Below, piece by piece: positions 23,564-34,756 of a stretch of DNA of 64,000 nucleotides. The position numbers were made by a program, and so were the translations under genes. The notes under the pieces are model-generated. The model made no database searches, had not been told where the DNA came from, and saw only the letters and a list, made by a program, of their open reading frames with translations. This DNA is from Nansenia antarctica (lineage: Eukaryota > Chordata > Actinopteri > Argentiniformes > Microstomatidae), in assembly GCA_963989245.1 (NCBI GenBank), contig OZ022339.1, forward strand, positions 42,053,434 to 42,117,433, written 5' to 3'. How positions within the stretch are numbered: position 1 is the stretch's first letter; each line of letters begins with the position of its first letter.

Positions 23564-24276
23564 GGGCCCTATTATGCACTTCATAAGTCTTAAGCAATAA
23601 GACGAGGCGGTAGATCTAAACTTAAGACGTGGAGGCGTGGTCAAGGCCACTTTGCTATTATGCGTGCGGTAGTGGGCGCCTAAAACACGGCGCTAAGCCC
23701 AAAAATTAGTCATGGGTGTGTTTTGGGCGTCTTCTCAATCAACCCAATCAGCGTGCCAGGTGCCATTCCCTTTAAGAACCGGCTGCGTTGAGTCTTTAGC
23801 GCTATGCTATTATGGAAGTCCTAAGAAGGAGGTCAGCGCGCTTCTCTGCAGAAGAAAGTAACAAGCTCGTGCATGAGGTCAAGGCTCGTCAGTTCGCAAT
23901 CTTTGGAACGGCGCGAAATCCTCCCCGAGCCGAGGTGGTGAAACAGGCGTGGGAAGAAGTAGCAGCGGCCGTGTTTGAAAACGTGCATGAAAAGTCTAGC
24001 GCCTAAGAACTTTTCAAACCACTTCTTAGTGCTAGGCGCAAAGTCAGATCGCATAATAGCAGGGGCGCCTAACGCACTTCATTAACATATGAACACTCCC
24101 ACAATGAGTAATATATGCACAGGAGTCTTATGTCTTATGTGTGGGCGCCTAGGGACACCTGCATAATAGCAGTAGCGCGTATGAAGCGCATAATAAGGGT
24201 GGCGGTAGGTCTTAACCTGGCGGTGCGTCTTAATTAAGACTTAAGACGGCAAGTTAAGAAGTGCATAATAGGGCCC
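23564..24276 (+). mobile_element. Harbinger-like non-autonomous element, copy 1
   Basis: Perfect inverted ends GGGCCCTATTATGCACTTC and GAAGTGCATAATAGGGCCC are flanked by a 3-bp duplication, TAT. Size about 713 bp. GGGCCCTATT-type ends, 3-bp targets and an internal Myb/SANT-like frame fit PIF/Harbinger. A second copy is at 25825-26517. Confidence 0.88.
23812..24006 (+). CDS. Short Myb/SANT-like DNA-binding protein frame in Harbinger element
   Basis: A 64-codon frame starts MEVLRRRSARFSAEESNKLV and continues with EVVKQAWEEVAAAVFENVH. The pattern RFSxEExxxLVxxVxxR, then a basic loop and KxxxWxxVAxxV, is that of the Myb/SANT-like domain found in the accessory protein of PIF/Harbinger transposons, which binds the element ends together with the transposase. 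Here only one domain of about 60 residues is left, and the element has no transposase. It is likely a remnant of the accessory gene kept in a shortened element. In the second copy (from about 26063) the frame starts the same way but is lost after about 14 codons. Expression is unknown. Confidence 0.6.
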   Translation: MEVLRRRSARFSAEESNKLVHEVKARQFAIFGTARNPPRAEVVKQAWEEVAAAVFENVHEKSSA

Positions 24277-24924
24277 TATGTATCTCAGCAAACACAGTTG
24301 GATTCATAAAATGTACTTCATACAGAACAAACAATAGAAAAAAGAAAATAAGCCTACTGCATATACTGTAAAGAAAAAGAAAATGAGGCTGCATCCTGCC
24401 TTTTGTTTCTGTCTTGCCACAGGACCTCATCGACATCACACCTCTACCTTTCTCTGCAAAGTTGGCACACATTGTTCTCCAACACAGGAGAGCTCATCTT
24501 CTATTGCTAAAGCTATGATTGCTCATTCAAAAGCAATGGGTGTTTGCCCATAAGATGAGTGTGAGTATGTGAGTGGTTGTTTGAGTTTCGCATTCTGAAT
24601 GGTAGTGTTTTCCATGTGAACACAAGAGATTTTAGCAAGGAAGATTGTGCCAAATGTAGAGAATTGTATTTAGTGTTTAGTTAACTGTGTGGTTTAGAGT
24701 GGCAAAATGAGAGATAAGCAAGACATGTGTTTGTCATTGTGAAGAATTGGTGTGAGATAAAATACACCAGTTTCAGGTTTTGGTCATTGTGTTTGAGGTT
24801 CGGATGTACAGTAAGTGTTAAAGCGGTAGAGAAAAACTGCAATGTAATGAACATTACGGAAAGTTCAAGTAGGAGTCAGGTTGTGCAAAAAAACTGTTTA
24901 GGTTGCAGTGAGATGTAACATACT

Positions 24925-25585
24925 GTCATACAGTGTGCAGCATGGTACAGATGGAGCAGTACAAGTAGGTAATGATCAAGTATTCAGGTAGTCATAATAT
25001 ATATTGTTAGAGCAGTGGGGATGGTATGGTGAGGACAGTGCCTTATAGGCATGCCTTATGTCTTATGTCCCTAGGAGCCTGATTGCTTGTGGGAAATTGC
25101 TGTTCGACGTCCTCTGGGTTTTTGCCCCGAGGCTATGGTACCCTTTCCCCAACGGAAGTAGTTCAAACATTTTCCGTTTTGGATGGCTGGGGTCTTTGAT
25201 GATCATGAGGGCCTTACTGACACACCAGTTGCTGTAGAAGTCCTGGATGGAGGGTAGCACACAACCGCTGATCTTCTCGGCTAGGTCCCTGAGCTTGTTG
25301 CAGTCTGGAGAGGATTATTGTGTTGAATGCCGAGCTAAGAGTTCCTCTTATCAAGGTGTGTGAGGGCTGTATATAGTGCCGTGGCAATGGCATTGTCTGT
25401 CGATCTGTTACCTCGATAGGCAAATTGGTGGGGGTCTAGGAAGGGTGGTAGCTCCTTGAAGATCAGGATCTTGATGATCTTCTCAAAGCATTTGCATACT
25501 ATAGAGGTGAGAGCAACTTCTTTGGCACCAGGATGATGACAGATGACTTGAAGCAGGAGGGCAGTATGCATGTTTTTTTGTTGTT
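24925..25585 (-). pseudogene. CR1/Rex1-like LINE relic, internally deleted
   Basis: On the minus strand a 5' piece (25335-25571) reads KEVALTSIVCKCFEKIIKIL and then LPPFLDPHQFAYRGNRSTDN, the first RT blocks of CR1/Rex1-type LINEs. It is joined to a C-terminal piece (25063-25260) with LPSIQDFYSNWCVSKALMII, DPSHPKRKMFELLPLGKGY and FPQAIRLLGT. The RT catalytic region with the YADD-type motif is missing, so a large internal deletion occurred before or after insertion. Frameshifts separate the pieces. Non-functional. Confidence 0.87.
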
Positions 25586-25824
25586 GTAAATACTACTATT
25601 TATTTACAAACTGTTACTTTACTTTATTTTGCTTATACTTATGGAACTTTAACATTTAGACACATTCCAGAATATGACTGGTATATTGTATCATATAAAT
25701 ATATATAAACAAAAAACACTTTCAAATGTGACTTGTTGTTGATTGGAACTACAGATCATAAGCTGACAAAGTTCATAATGACGAAGTTAGACTCATTTGA
25801 ATGTTGTTAGACGTCAGACACATA

Positions 25825-26517
25825 GGGCCCTATTATGCACTTCATCAATAAGACGAGGCGGTAGATCTAAACTTAAGACGTGGAGGCGTGGTCAAGGCCA
25901 CTTTGCTATTATGCGTGCTGTAGTGGGCGCCTAAAACCCGGCGCTAAGCAAAGAAATTAGTCATGGGTGTGTTTTGGGCGTCTTCTCAATCAACCCAATC
26001 AGCGTGCCAGGTGCCATTCCCTTTAAGAACCGGCTGCGTTGAGTCATTAGCGCTATGCTATTATGGAAGTCCTGAGAAGGAGGTCAGCGTGCTTCTCTGC
26101 CTCTCCCTTCTGAAATAAAGCATTTATACTGTGACCGTAATTGACGTCTTGCCGTGGAGCCACGTGCGTGTTCATGTGTGCCCACATGCATGCGCAAACC
26201 GCGGAGGCGCGCTCGTGTTTCAAAACGTGCATGAAGTCTAAACTTAAGAACTTTTCAAACCACTTCTTAGCAATAGGAGCAAAGTCAGATCGCATAATAG
26301 CAGGGGCGCCTAGTGCACTTCATTAACATATGAACACTCCCACAATGAGCAATATATGCACAGGAGTTTTACGTCTTATGTGTGGGCGCCTATCGACACC
26401 TGCATAATAGCAGTAGCGCGTATGAAGCGCATAATAAGGGTGCCGGTAGGTCTTAACCTGGCGGTGTGTCTTAATTAACACTTAAGACGGCAAGTTAAGA
26501 AGTGCATAATAGGGCCC
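25825..26517 (+). mobile_element. Harbinger-like non-autonomous element, copy 2
   Basis: Same inverted ends as copy 1 (GGGCCCTATTATGCACTTC), flanked here by ATA on both sides. The outer 250-300 bp on each side match copy 1 closely. The middle is different: the Myb/SANT-like frame is cut after its first codons and replaced by unrelated sequence around 26103-26215. Confidence 0.88.
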
Positions 26518-26599
26518 ATAGGGTTAAACTGTCTGTCATTGAAACCGGAAGCAAACGTTGCTAACAGCTAGTGGCTAACAAAGCACATCGCTACAAAGG

Positions 26600-26760
26600 T
26601 CTAACTGTATTTTAATAACATCACAACATGCTGATAGAACATCATCATGCTAAAAACACATAACTACACATAATTAGATGATCACACAGTCCTTGCTTTT
26701 GAACACGTCGTAAAATTAAAGTATGTTTACAAGCCATGTATCACTTACCGTTAGCCTCAA
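26600..26760 (+). repeat. Unclassified interspersed repeat, copy 3
   Basis: Shares the ordered blocks CATCACAACATGCTGATAGA, ATGCTAAAAACACATAACTA, TTAGATGATCACACAGTCCT and TTTACAAGCCATGTATCACT with 3868-4065 and 5239-5450. Confidence 0.7.
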
Positions 26761-27777
26761 ACAATAACAATGAATCCATTCCACAAAGTATACATATAGC
26801 CGCTTCACGCGAGTGGTTTACGGTTTCACCAGCTGGCGTCACAAAAAAAGTGCCTCTTAGGCTTGAGGACTAGTATAATAGGAGAGGAAGAAATGAAAGT
26901 AAAAATGCACTTAAGCTATGAGAGCTGTACCAGCTGTATCCCATATACCCATTATGCACATAAAAGTGCATATACGGCACACGTGAAGCATTTCTGCGAC
27001 ACGCGTTTCTGTTCATTGTTTTCATTCCCTCATCGCTGTATTCAATACCAAAATCAGAATGAATGACCCCACAATGCAGATTTGTAGCAATCCAGGGCTT
27101 CCTCAAACTGTTGCCATGTTCTCAACTCTGTTGCCATGTTCTCACTAGTGCCGTGGAAAGCGAACCTTCCGTCCGTAAAAAAAAAAAAAGAGAACCGTTG
27201 CACCCCTAGTTTGTACCTAGCAATACTTTGATTGGCTACAAAATGAAGCATCTTAATTTATGCATTTCTGATGAATAAAGTCACTCTTATCTAGCTACTC
27301 TAGAATGTTGACAATTTGGGCAACTTTAATCACCCTCGGCACTAAATGAATTAATGAAGCTTAAAGCAATAGTGGGGAAATTGTTCAAGTTTTTCCTCAT
27401 CACACAGTGCATTAGGCCTTGTGGCTCATGTAAATGTGGTTAGATTAGCTAATGTGACTGAAGTGATGGGCCTGAGCCTTTTGTCCCTAACCTACAAGCG
27501 ACATGTTACATTCCAAATGCAAAGGTTAACAACCTAACCCAAACAAACAAACACTGTGAAAGACTACCAGCTGATTTTCTTCCAAGGTAAACATCCCAGT
27601 GAGTGCAAGTGCCATATTGACCTAATCTATTGTCTTAATTGATTTTTTCCTTGTTTACTGTATTGAATTGCCTGTGATAAGGGTTCATGATTAAGGAACA
27701 ACACACACCCTGTCAATCGAGTAACCAAGACTTCCTTGTGGAGTAGGCAGGCAAACAAGGTCTGGGCAAACAGCATA
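26761..27777. other. Unassigned DNA
   Basis: No gene or clear element is seen. A poly-A run (about 27178-27190) and a short local duplication of TTGCCATGTTCTCA near 27111-27150 are the only visible structure. Confidence 0.4.
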
Positions 27778-27828
27778 CAGTGCCTTGCAAAAGTATTCAC
27801 CCCCCTTGGCAGTTTTCGTGTTTCGTTC

Positions 27829-28025
27829 CAAGGCAAGGCAAGTTTATTTGTATAGCACATTTCATACAACAGGGGCAATTCAAAGTGCTTTACATACATT
27901 ATTTAAAATTACAGCAAGAGGAGCATAAGAAAATAAAAATTACAATGAATAAAAGCAAATATAAGAAGTAAATAGATAAAACATTTAAAAAGACAATAGT
28001 TAATGGGGAAAATACATTGATAGAA
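27829..28025 (-). repeat. Common fish repeat (LINE/SINE 3' end) inside Tc1
   Basis: The phrase AAGGCAAGGCAAGTTTATTT, then GTATAGCACATTTCATACA and AATTCAAAGTGCTTTACAT, is a familiar short repeat of fish genomes, probably the 3' end of a LINE or SINE. It interrupts the C-terminal part of the Tc1. Confidence 0.65.
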
Positions 28026-28039
28026 GTGTTTGTGTTGCC

Positions 28040-28905
28040 TCACAACCTGTTCACAGCTGCAAGTCGCTTTTGATAAGTCTCTATGAGCTTGCCACATCTT
28101 TCCACTGGGATTTTTGCCCATTCCTCAAGGGAAAACTGCTCCAGCTCCTTCAAGTTTGATGGTTTGCGCTTGTGAACAGCAATCTTCAAGTCTGACCACA
28201 GATTCTCAATTGGATTGAGGTCTGGGCTTTGACTAGGCCATTCCAACACATGTATATGTTTCCCCTTGAACCACTCAAGTGTTGCTTTAGCAGTATGCTT
28301 GGGGTCGTTGTCCTGCTGGAAGGTGAACCTCCGTCCTAGTCTCAAATCACTTACAGACTGGTACAGGTTTTGCTCAAGAATATCCCTGTATTTAGCACCA
28401 TCCATCTTTCCCTCGACTCGGACCAGTTTCCCAGTCCCTGTTGCTGAAAAACAGCCCCACAGCATGATGCTGCCACCACCACGTTTCACTGTGGGGATGG
28501 TGTTCTTGGGGTGATGGGATGGGTTGGGTGTGCGCCAGACATAGCGTTTTCCTTGATGGCCAAAAAGTCTCATCTGACCAGAGCCCCTTCCTCCATACAT
28601 TTTGGGAGTCTCCGACATGCCTTTTTGCAAACTCAAAACGTGCCTTCTTATTTTTAGCTGAAAGTAATGGCTTTCTTCTGGCCACTCTTCCATAAAGCCC
28701 AGCTCTATGGAGTGTATGGCTAATTGTGGTCCTATGGACAGATACTCCAGTCTCTGCTGTGGAACTCTGCAACTCCTCCAGGGTTACCTTTGGCCTCTGT
28801 GCTGCCTCTCTGATTAATGCCCTCCTTGCCCGGTCCGTGAGTTTTGGTGGGCGGCCCTCTCTTGGCAGGTTTGTTGTGGGGCCATGTTCTTTCCATTTGA
28901 TTATG
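28040..28905 (-). pseudogene. Tc1-like transposase, nearly complete but frameshifted
   Basis: Minus-strand reading gives, in order: an HTH region (WKEHGPTTNLPREGRPPKLT, then TVHRTTISHTL-like and LYGRVARRKPLLSAKNKKAR), the first catalytic region (LWSDET), GGGSIMLWGCFSATGTGKL, QQDNDPKHTAKATLEWF with the second Asp, and WPSQSPDLNPIENLWSDLK with the third acidic residue, ending in YQKRLAAVNRL close to the normal C-terminus. Two frames are needed (28392-29102 and 28040-28693), so at least one frameshift separates the N-terminal and catalytic halves near LWSDET. The first residues are lost to the insertion at 28905-29145. This is the best preserved of the four Tc1 relics here, but still dead. Confidence 0.94.
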
Positions 28906-29145
28906 ATGGATTTATTTTTATTTTTATTTTTTTTTAAACTGTTTTTATTTGGGGTTTTCAATTTTATATAGAGGGCACAAACAAAACAATACAACAACAA
29001 GGACAATATTAAACATACACAGCAAGAACCCCAGAGCTGATTGAAACCCCCACAGAACCCAGACAGGACCACTGGAACTGTGAAGACTCCGTGGAAGCCC
29101 AATCAACTCTCCCCCCCCTGGCAGTGTTTGGTTGGTGGTGCCTCT
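28905..29145. repeat. Insertion at the Tc1 transposase N-terminus, possibly an L1-type 3' end
   Basis: A T/A-rich run, then GGGGTTTTCAATTTTATATA and GGGCACAAACAAAACAATAC, has the look of an L1-type LINE 3' tail on the minus strand. Tc1 sequence resumes at about 29145. Class is uncertain. Confidence 0.5.
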
Positions 29146-30389
29146 GGGGCCTTTCAGAAAAGGTGTGTATATACTGACAGATCATGTGACACTTAGATTG
29201 CACACAGGTAGACTTCATTTAACTAATTATGTGACTTCTGAAGGTAATTGGTTGCACCAAAACTTTTTAGGGGCTTCATAACAAAGGGGGTGAATACATG
29301 CCAATTTTCAGTTCTTTATTTTTTTTTTAATTTTGTATATATATATTTCTCATTTCATTTGAAAACTAAGACTATTTTGTGCAGATTCATCAAATAAAAT
29401 TCTGATTAAAAAAACATTTAAATTACAGGTTGTAATGTAACAAAATAGGTAAAAAGCCAAGGGGGGTGAATACTTTTGCAAGGCACTGTATATGAAGTTG
29501 GTTATTTATAATCCAATAGTGAACCTTAAATACTAAATATCCAATTCTTGTGAATGTTTACAACATCTTCAGCTATAGCTGATATTCACACACAAGCAGG
29601 GGCGCCGCTAGAGATTCTGGGCCCCAAGACAGAATATCATTTTGGGCCCCCCCACCTAAACCACCCATCAACCTAAACCCAGTTGAAGTTGATGAACTAT
29701 TGATGCACTGCAAGAAATCCAATGATGGACATCTTTTGTAAATGTAATTTAAAATTACAGTTAATACAGGAATCAACAATTCAGCAAAGAAATCTCAACA
29801 TTCTTTAACTTATTAAATTAAGACTTGAACAACACAAGGACAAAAGTATAATTAAATGAAGATTGGAACCCAATTATAAAAGTATAAATCACACAAAAAG
29901 TAAAAATATATAATTTTAATGGGGTGGTATTGTGTCTAAATAAATGTAGATCTTGTAAAGATCAGTTGGCCATAATATTGTCAGGATTAGATCAATGAAG
30001 AATTTTAGCAGAGATATTTACTGACTCAGCATTGCTTGTTCCACAAAGACAAACGTGTCTTATACAAGAGGGAGCAACACAGACATGGTGCCAGCGAAAT
30101 TGAATGTGAAATGGGAAGATTTTTATTTTTACACTGCGGCAGTACTGTGGAATAGTATACCTGGAGAGCTAAAAACTATATCTAGCCTAATGCACAACGA
30201 TTCAAGATAGGAGTAAAGAGATCAAATCAAATCAAAGCTAAACGCTGGGCCTTCTTAGTAGCAAAATCTTTAATAAGATCCTTGAAATCTAGTGATGAAG
30301 CCAACTTGCTGTGCTGCTGTCATTGTCCTTTGTTACTTCTTGCTCTTCTTCTTCTGCCTCTTTACCTCTTATTTTTTTTTTAATTTTAA

Positions 30390-30590
30390 TTAATTTTGCC
30401 ATTTAGCAGACGCTTTTAATCCAAACAATTACGAATTACAGGGACATTCCCCCTGGAGTAACTGAAGGCTAAGTGCCTTACTCAAGGGCACTAGTAGTGG
30501 TGAGGTTTCAGGCGGGATTTGAACTCGCAACCTTCCGATCACAAGTCCAACTCACTATCCACTAGACCACCACTACCCCCCCACCTCTGC
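30390..30590 (-). repeat. tRNA-derived SINE inside hAT
   Basis: On the minus strand the head reads GGTGGTCTAGTGGATAGTGA (A-box region) and GCGAGTTCAAATCCCGCC (B box). The 3' end reads AAAAGCGTCTGCTAAATGGC, the same tail as the L2-type LINE 3' ends at 31575-31700 and 43255-43400. Sharing a tail with a LINE is how such SINEs are thought to borrow LINE reverse transcriptase. Confidence 0.88.
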
Positions 30591-31574
30591 TCTCCTCTCT
30601 GGCTGCCTTGCTTGAAGAGGGCCCTGGCATGGAGTATCCATAGGTACATAGATGTCCTATAATAGTATTAACATAATAACACATACATTACACCAGATTA
30701 GCTAATTTAAATGTTATCTAGCTAGCTAACAATATTATTAAGATGCCAGTGGTCAATGTTATTGCAATTACTGGAAGAACTATTAACTAAATATGAATAT
30801 TAGCTAAAGTTGTATTCAATGCTTGCATGGTAATGCAGCATACATTAAAATATTCAAAATATGTTTGTTAACCCCAAACTCCTACTGCTCACCTCCTTCT
30901 CCTTCAGCTGGGAGGTGGGTTGAGGGAAGGAGTCCTGATCCTGAAGCTGCATCTGTGCATGACGTCATTAGCATGTAACATTATACTAGTTAGCTAGCTA
31001 GCTATAGCAAGAGTGCATAGCTGCTGGATACAAATTTACTGAGCTCTAATAACCTATATTTGGACCAAAATTGCACTCATCTCATACATTTAACTGAAAT
31101 TATACTGACAGTGCACTGTAAGTTAACTATACTTGAAGTTAATGTTAATTAGCTATAGCGAGCTAACTAGATCATCCACGCAGTGATTAGATCACTAAAC
31201 CACTGTTTTTAGTGATTTTTTTTACTTTTCTCTTTTGAGACCCTGACTTTGGCTTTGCCTTTCACGACATCGTCCACGCACGCACACGTACATTTGATGC
31301 ATTTCCAATCTGGCTGTCCTCCATCTGTCCCACACACATACTACAGCAGGACATGTTGGTCATGGAAACCTTGTCAGAATATTGGCGGTAACGTTCCTCT
31401 AGTCTAGCAGCTCGCGCGCGGTGGACTGAACCATGCAGTGAATAAATAGAGGGGTAAATAATAAGGCTTCATTTTGTTAAACATAGATATATATATTTTA
31501 GAAAAGTTTTAGTAGAAGGCGATAATAGGGAGAAGGTTTTTCCTTCTATCAGTGGCCCCGGGCCCGAGCTAGAG

Positions 31575-31700
31575 TACTCTTCCTGCAACGAATGGTGGAC
31601 TGCTGATTCACATGCTTAGTATTCAAATGTATTGATTGTAAGTCGCTTTGGAATAAGGCGTCTGCTAAATGCCAAACATGTAAATGTAAACATAGAGAAA
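31575..31700 (+). repeat. L2-like LINE 3' end fragment
   Basis: Contains GAGTACTCTTCCTGCAACGA, then ATTGTAAGTCGCTTTGGAAT and AAGGCGTCTGCTAAATGCCA. The reverse complement of 43255-43400, the 3' UTR of the L2-like LINE there, shows the same blocks. Only the 3' end is present. Confidence 0.8.
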
Positions 31701-31911
31701 CAAAACTCCAGTTTGTTTCTTTTGTGACTTTTTTTAATACATAGAATTATAATTTGAATTCGGCTACGGCCTTATGATAATAATAATAATAATAATATTA
31801 TTATTTATATATATATATAATTTTTTTTAAGATTCTCATGGGCCCCTGTCAGTGCTGGGCCCTTAGAATCGTCCTAACTTACCACCCCCTAGCGGCGCCC
31901 CTGCACACAAG

Positions 31912-32658
31912 GCCAATTAAACAGTTTAAAGATGACAAGTTTAGTCAAAACTGTATAATGTTGGGGTTCATGTCTACAACAGTCATAAGTGGAAATATTT
32001 ATATTTGATGATATAACAAGAGCTCATTGATGAACTGAAGTTTTTGTTCTACCGGGGAACGAAGCAGCAAATTAGAACAAATTCCTTCGACTTCAAAGCC
32101 ATGTTAGTAGAGTCCACAGGGAAGCCGTTTGGCTTCCATCAAAGATTATCAAACTGATTTCAGTGGTGTTTGATGTGTGAGATAGAGAGAGAAAAGAAAG
32201 AAGTTTCTTCATGAAAAAAATAGGCTGTGGCTAAAGATTTTGAAGAGTTTTAAACAGTTTTAAACAGGCCATTGAGTCCGAAAGGCTTAAATTCTAGAAA
32301 ACCGCGGCACAAGAGCAGTGCTGCAGAGAAAGCCACTCACTGAGAAGAGTGGAGAGAGAGACGGACAGAGTGGCACCCAAAGGACACGAGAGAAAATGGC
32401 TTGGCTAGTGAGATTCAATCTCTTCTTGGCAAACCAAACTAGATAGAACTTGGTAAGACTAAACCCTGAATCAGCAGGATTCCTGTGAGGAAGAATAAGC
32501 AGTGGAACAGTTAAGTTGACTATCGGAAGACTTTAGACAGGCTTGCGAATGAGTGAAGAGTGAAAAGAATGAAGTGGGTGCACTATGCATGAGCTTTCAT
32601 AAACTGGGCTGGGGTGGGGTCAGCTATGCAAAGCACTCCCAGACTGTTCCAGGTGTGG

Positions 32659-32719
<61 letters not shown>

Positions 32720-32982
32720 GTGTGTGTGTGTGTTGTGTGGTTACTCGACATTCGACTATCCAATCTCTTTTATCGACAGATGAGTAGCTGCATGCATCTT
32801 GCGTCAATCTATCAATATTAAAGACATAACTTGTAACATGTTTATCACATCTTTCATCTCCATCAAAATAGCGACAAGTGGATTTACAGCACCAAGTTAT
32901 TATGGTAACCACTTGACCAAAGAGACACTAGAATTAGCTTGACAGGATTTATTTAGACCTATGACCTACAGTACCTCAAATA
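31912..32982. other. Unassigned DNA with a long (GT)n microsatellite
   Basis: (GT)n spans about 32663-32735, with small interruptions. The rest has no recognised feature. Confidence 0.6.
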
Positions 32983-33541
32983 CAGTGGGGGAAATAAGTA
33001 TTCAACAGATCAATAATTGTTTAATTCAACATAATCCATATCCATTGCAGCTATTCACATGACATTTAGGCCAGAACTAAATTAACTAAATTACACATCT
33101 AAAGAAATTGTAACATTCCATAAATTCCAATCCATAAAAAAGCTATGTGCAATAAAGTGGAATGACACAGGAAAAGGTATTGAATACAGAAAGAAAAACA
33201 CTAAACCAGCTTATGCCACCAATGAGTTCTCCTACCAGTGCTAATTAGAATCAGCTGGGTTAGTGCATGTTGGTGGGTCAGTACTTCCACTCTTTGAAAA
33301 AGGGTTTCCCACCTCTGAATGCAAGTAAACAAATAATTTGTCACCACGCTTTCCTGCAAGAAACATCTCATGATGTAGAGGCAAAGAGCTCTCCGAAGAC
33401 CTGTGTTGAAGAATGGGCCAAAATCCCACCTGATCACTGTGAGATATTTCCTTTTTTCATACAGGAAGCTTCTTGAAGCTGTCATTGGAACAATGGCTTC
33501 TCCACCAACTATTAAATACATTTCAGTTAGTATGTTTAATA

Positions 33542-34756
33542 CAGTGGCGGGTGCTCCGTATATCTAGCCTACATCTCTTGCAGAAAAAATAAAATGCTTT
33601 GTACTCACCAAAACAACTGATTATTTGAACACAAAATCCATCCTCCTTTCTTTCCTCAAGAAGACTTCAATGACTCTGTTGTACAGTTTATCAGTTCCAC
33701 CAATAAGTCCTTTTCTACATGGATATATGAATGAATGAATGAATGAATGGTCTTTATTGTCATTGCTATAGTACAGGTACCAAACAACGAAATTTGGGAG
33801 GGGTGGCTCCCCTGGTCCTAGGAAAGAAAAAAACCCTAAAAAAACAAGAAGGGAAAGGAGCTGGTTTACATAAATAAAGGCTATGTACACTATCCACTAT
33901 ACTATACTGTACAGATAAAACGACTAGGGTTGTCATATTGCACATAGTGTTATTGCACATTCATTTAAAGTGTCGCAGTTTGCAGGCTTGAAATGTACAC
34001 ATTTGTGCCTCAGCACTACACCTGATTTTTTCAATCCAGCAGCTGCCATCAATCCGTCCAGACTGTCCAGGGCCCAGAACCTAGGTCTTTGCTGTGTTCA
34101 GGGCCTGGATGGCCCTGGGGTAGAAGCTGAGCTTCAGTCTGTTTGTCCTTGCGGCCATGGTCCTGTACCGCCTTTTCGAGGGCAGCCGGGCAAAGTGTTA
34201 TATATATCTGCCACCAAATCTACCTCTTCTCCTTCAGCCATTGTGGCTGCTTGTAGAACAACAGCTTGCATCTACACAAATAGCTTGATCAAGTTCAGTT
34301 TGCTAGGTCTGCCTCTCAATAGTGCGTATCCAATCAAAAGACGTGCAGGTGCTGATCAGGTGCTGCGCCATACAGCAGGCGCCTTTGTCGGATTTGCTCG
34401 CCAATTCAAGATCTGACTAGGTACGGCACAGTTCTTTTCTCGTTCACTTTAAATTACAGGCGGTGTCATGCCAAATGTTGCCACTGTTGAATCTGCAGGC
34501 GGGCAGATTTCTTGGTAGTACCTGGTACCCTGGCAACACATTATGGCTGAAATATGATTGGATAAAAGCTAAAGGCCAGCCCTCCAAATGGCTGGAAGCA
34601 GCGCAACCAAGAGGAAAGCAATGAAATGAAGAGAATAGACTAAGGGGAATAATTTAATACATATTCGTGGAAAAAAATATATCAACATTTAATTTGGATT
34701 CTGATGATGTTTAGGCCAGCAGAGAAGGCCTTGCTGGCCCTGATGGCCCACCACTG
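33542..34756. mobile_element. hAT-type non-autonomous transposon, 8-bp target duplication, inside Tc1
   Basis: The ends CAGTGGCGGG and, inverted, CAGTGGTGGG are flanked by GTTTAATA (33534-33541 and 34757-34764). No transposase is visible. A LINE fragment is inserted at 33722-34200. Confidence 0.88.
33722..34200 (-). pseudogene. 5'-truncated CR1/Rex1-like LINE 3' end
   Basis: Read on the minus strand this is the same family as 21406-22065: last codons of ORF2 (around 34080-34200), stop, then a 3' UTR with GGGGAGCCACCCCTCCCAAA and TTTCGTTGTTTGGTACCTGT, then CAATAAAGACC and an (ATTC)n tail. The tail unit differs from the (ATTCC)n of the other copy. ATATA on both sides may be the target duplication. 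Confidence 0.87.

Larger units (their letters stand above)
20874..24839. mobile_element. TIR element (ACAGTTTTTCTCTA type) hosting nested insertions
   Basis: The left end ACAGTTTTTCTCTAGCGCTT and the right end, whose reverse complement is GCAGTTTTTCTCTACCGCTT, match over about 26 bp including the following TAACAC. Between them lie a Tc1 (21199-23446) and a Harbinger element (23564-24276). Removing those leaves an element of about 1 kb without transposase. It resembles the element at 8326-9263. Confidence 0.75.
27778..29488 (-). mobile_element. Tc1-like transposon with two internal insertions
   Basis: The ends CAGTGCCTTGCAAAAGTATT and AATACTTTTGCAAGGCACTG are perfect inverted repeats next to TA (27776-27777 and 29489-29490). 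Transposase is on the minus strand. Two foreign pieces interrupt it: about 27829-28025 and about 28905-29145. Confidence 0.94.
29597..31903. mobile_element. hAT-type non-autonomous transposon with 8-bp target duplication
   Basis: The ends CAGGGGCGCCGCTAG and CTAGCGGCGCCCCTG are perfect inverted repeats, and CACACAAG flanks both sides (29589-29596 and 31904-31911). An 8-bp duplication and CAGGGGCGCC ends are typical of hAT elements. No transposase is visible in about 2.3 kb. A SINE (30390-30590) and an L2-like 3' end (31575-31700) lie inside. Confidence 0.93.

Noticed and set aside
34700..34756. LINE or gene text near GCCTTGCTGGCCCTGATGG
   Set aside because: This is the subterminal part of the hAT end, with no coding pattern.
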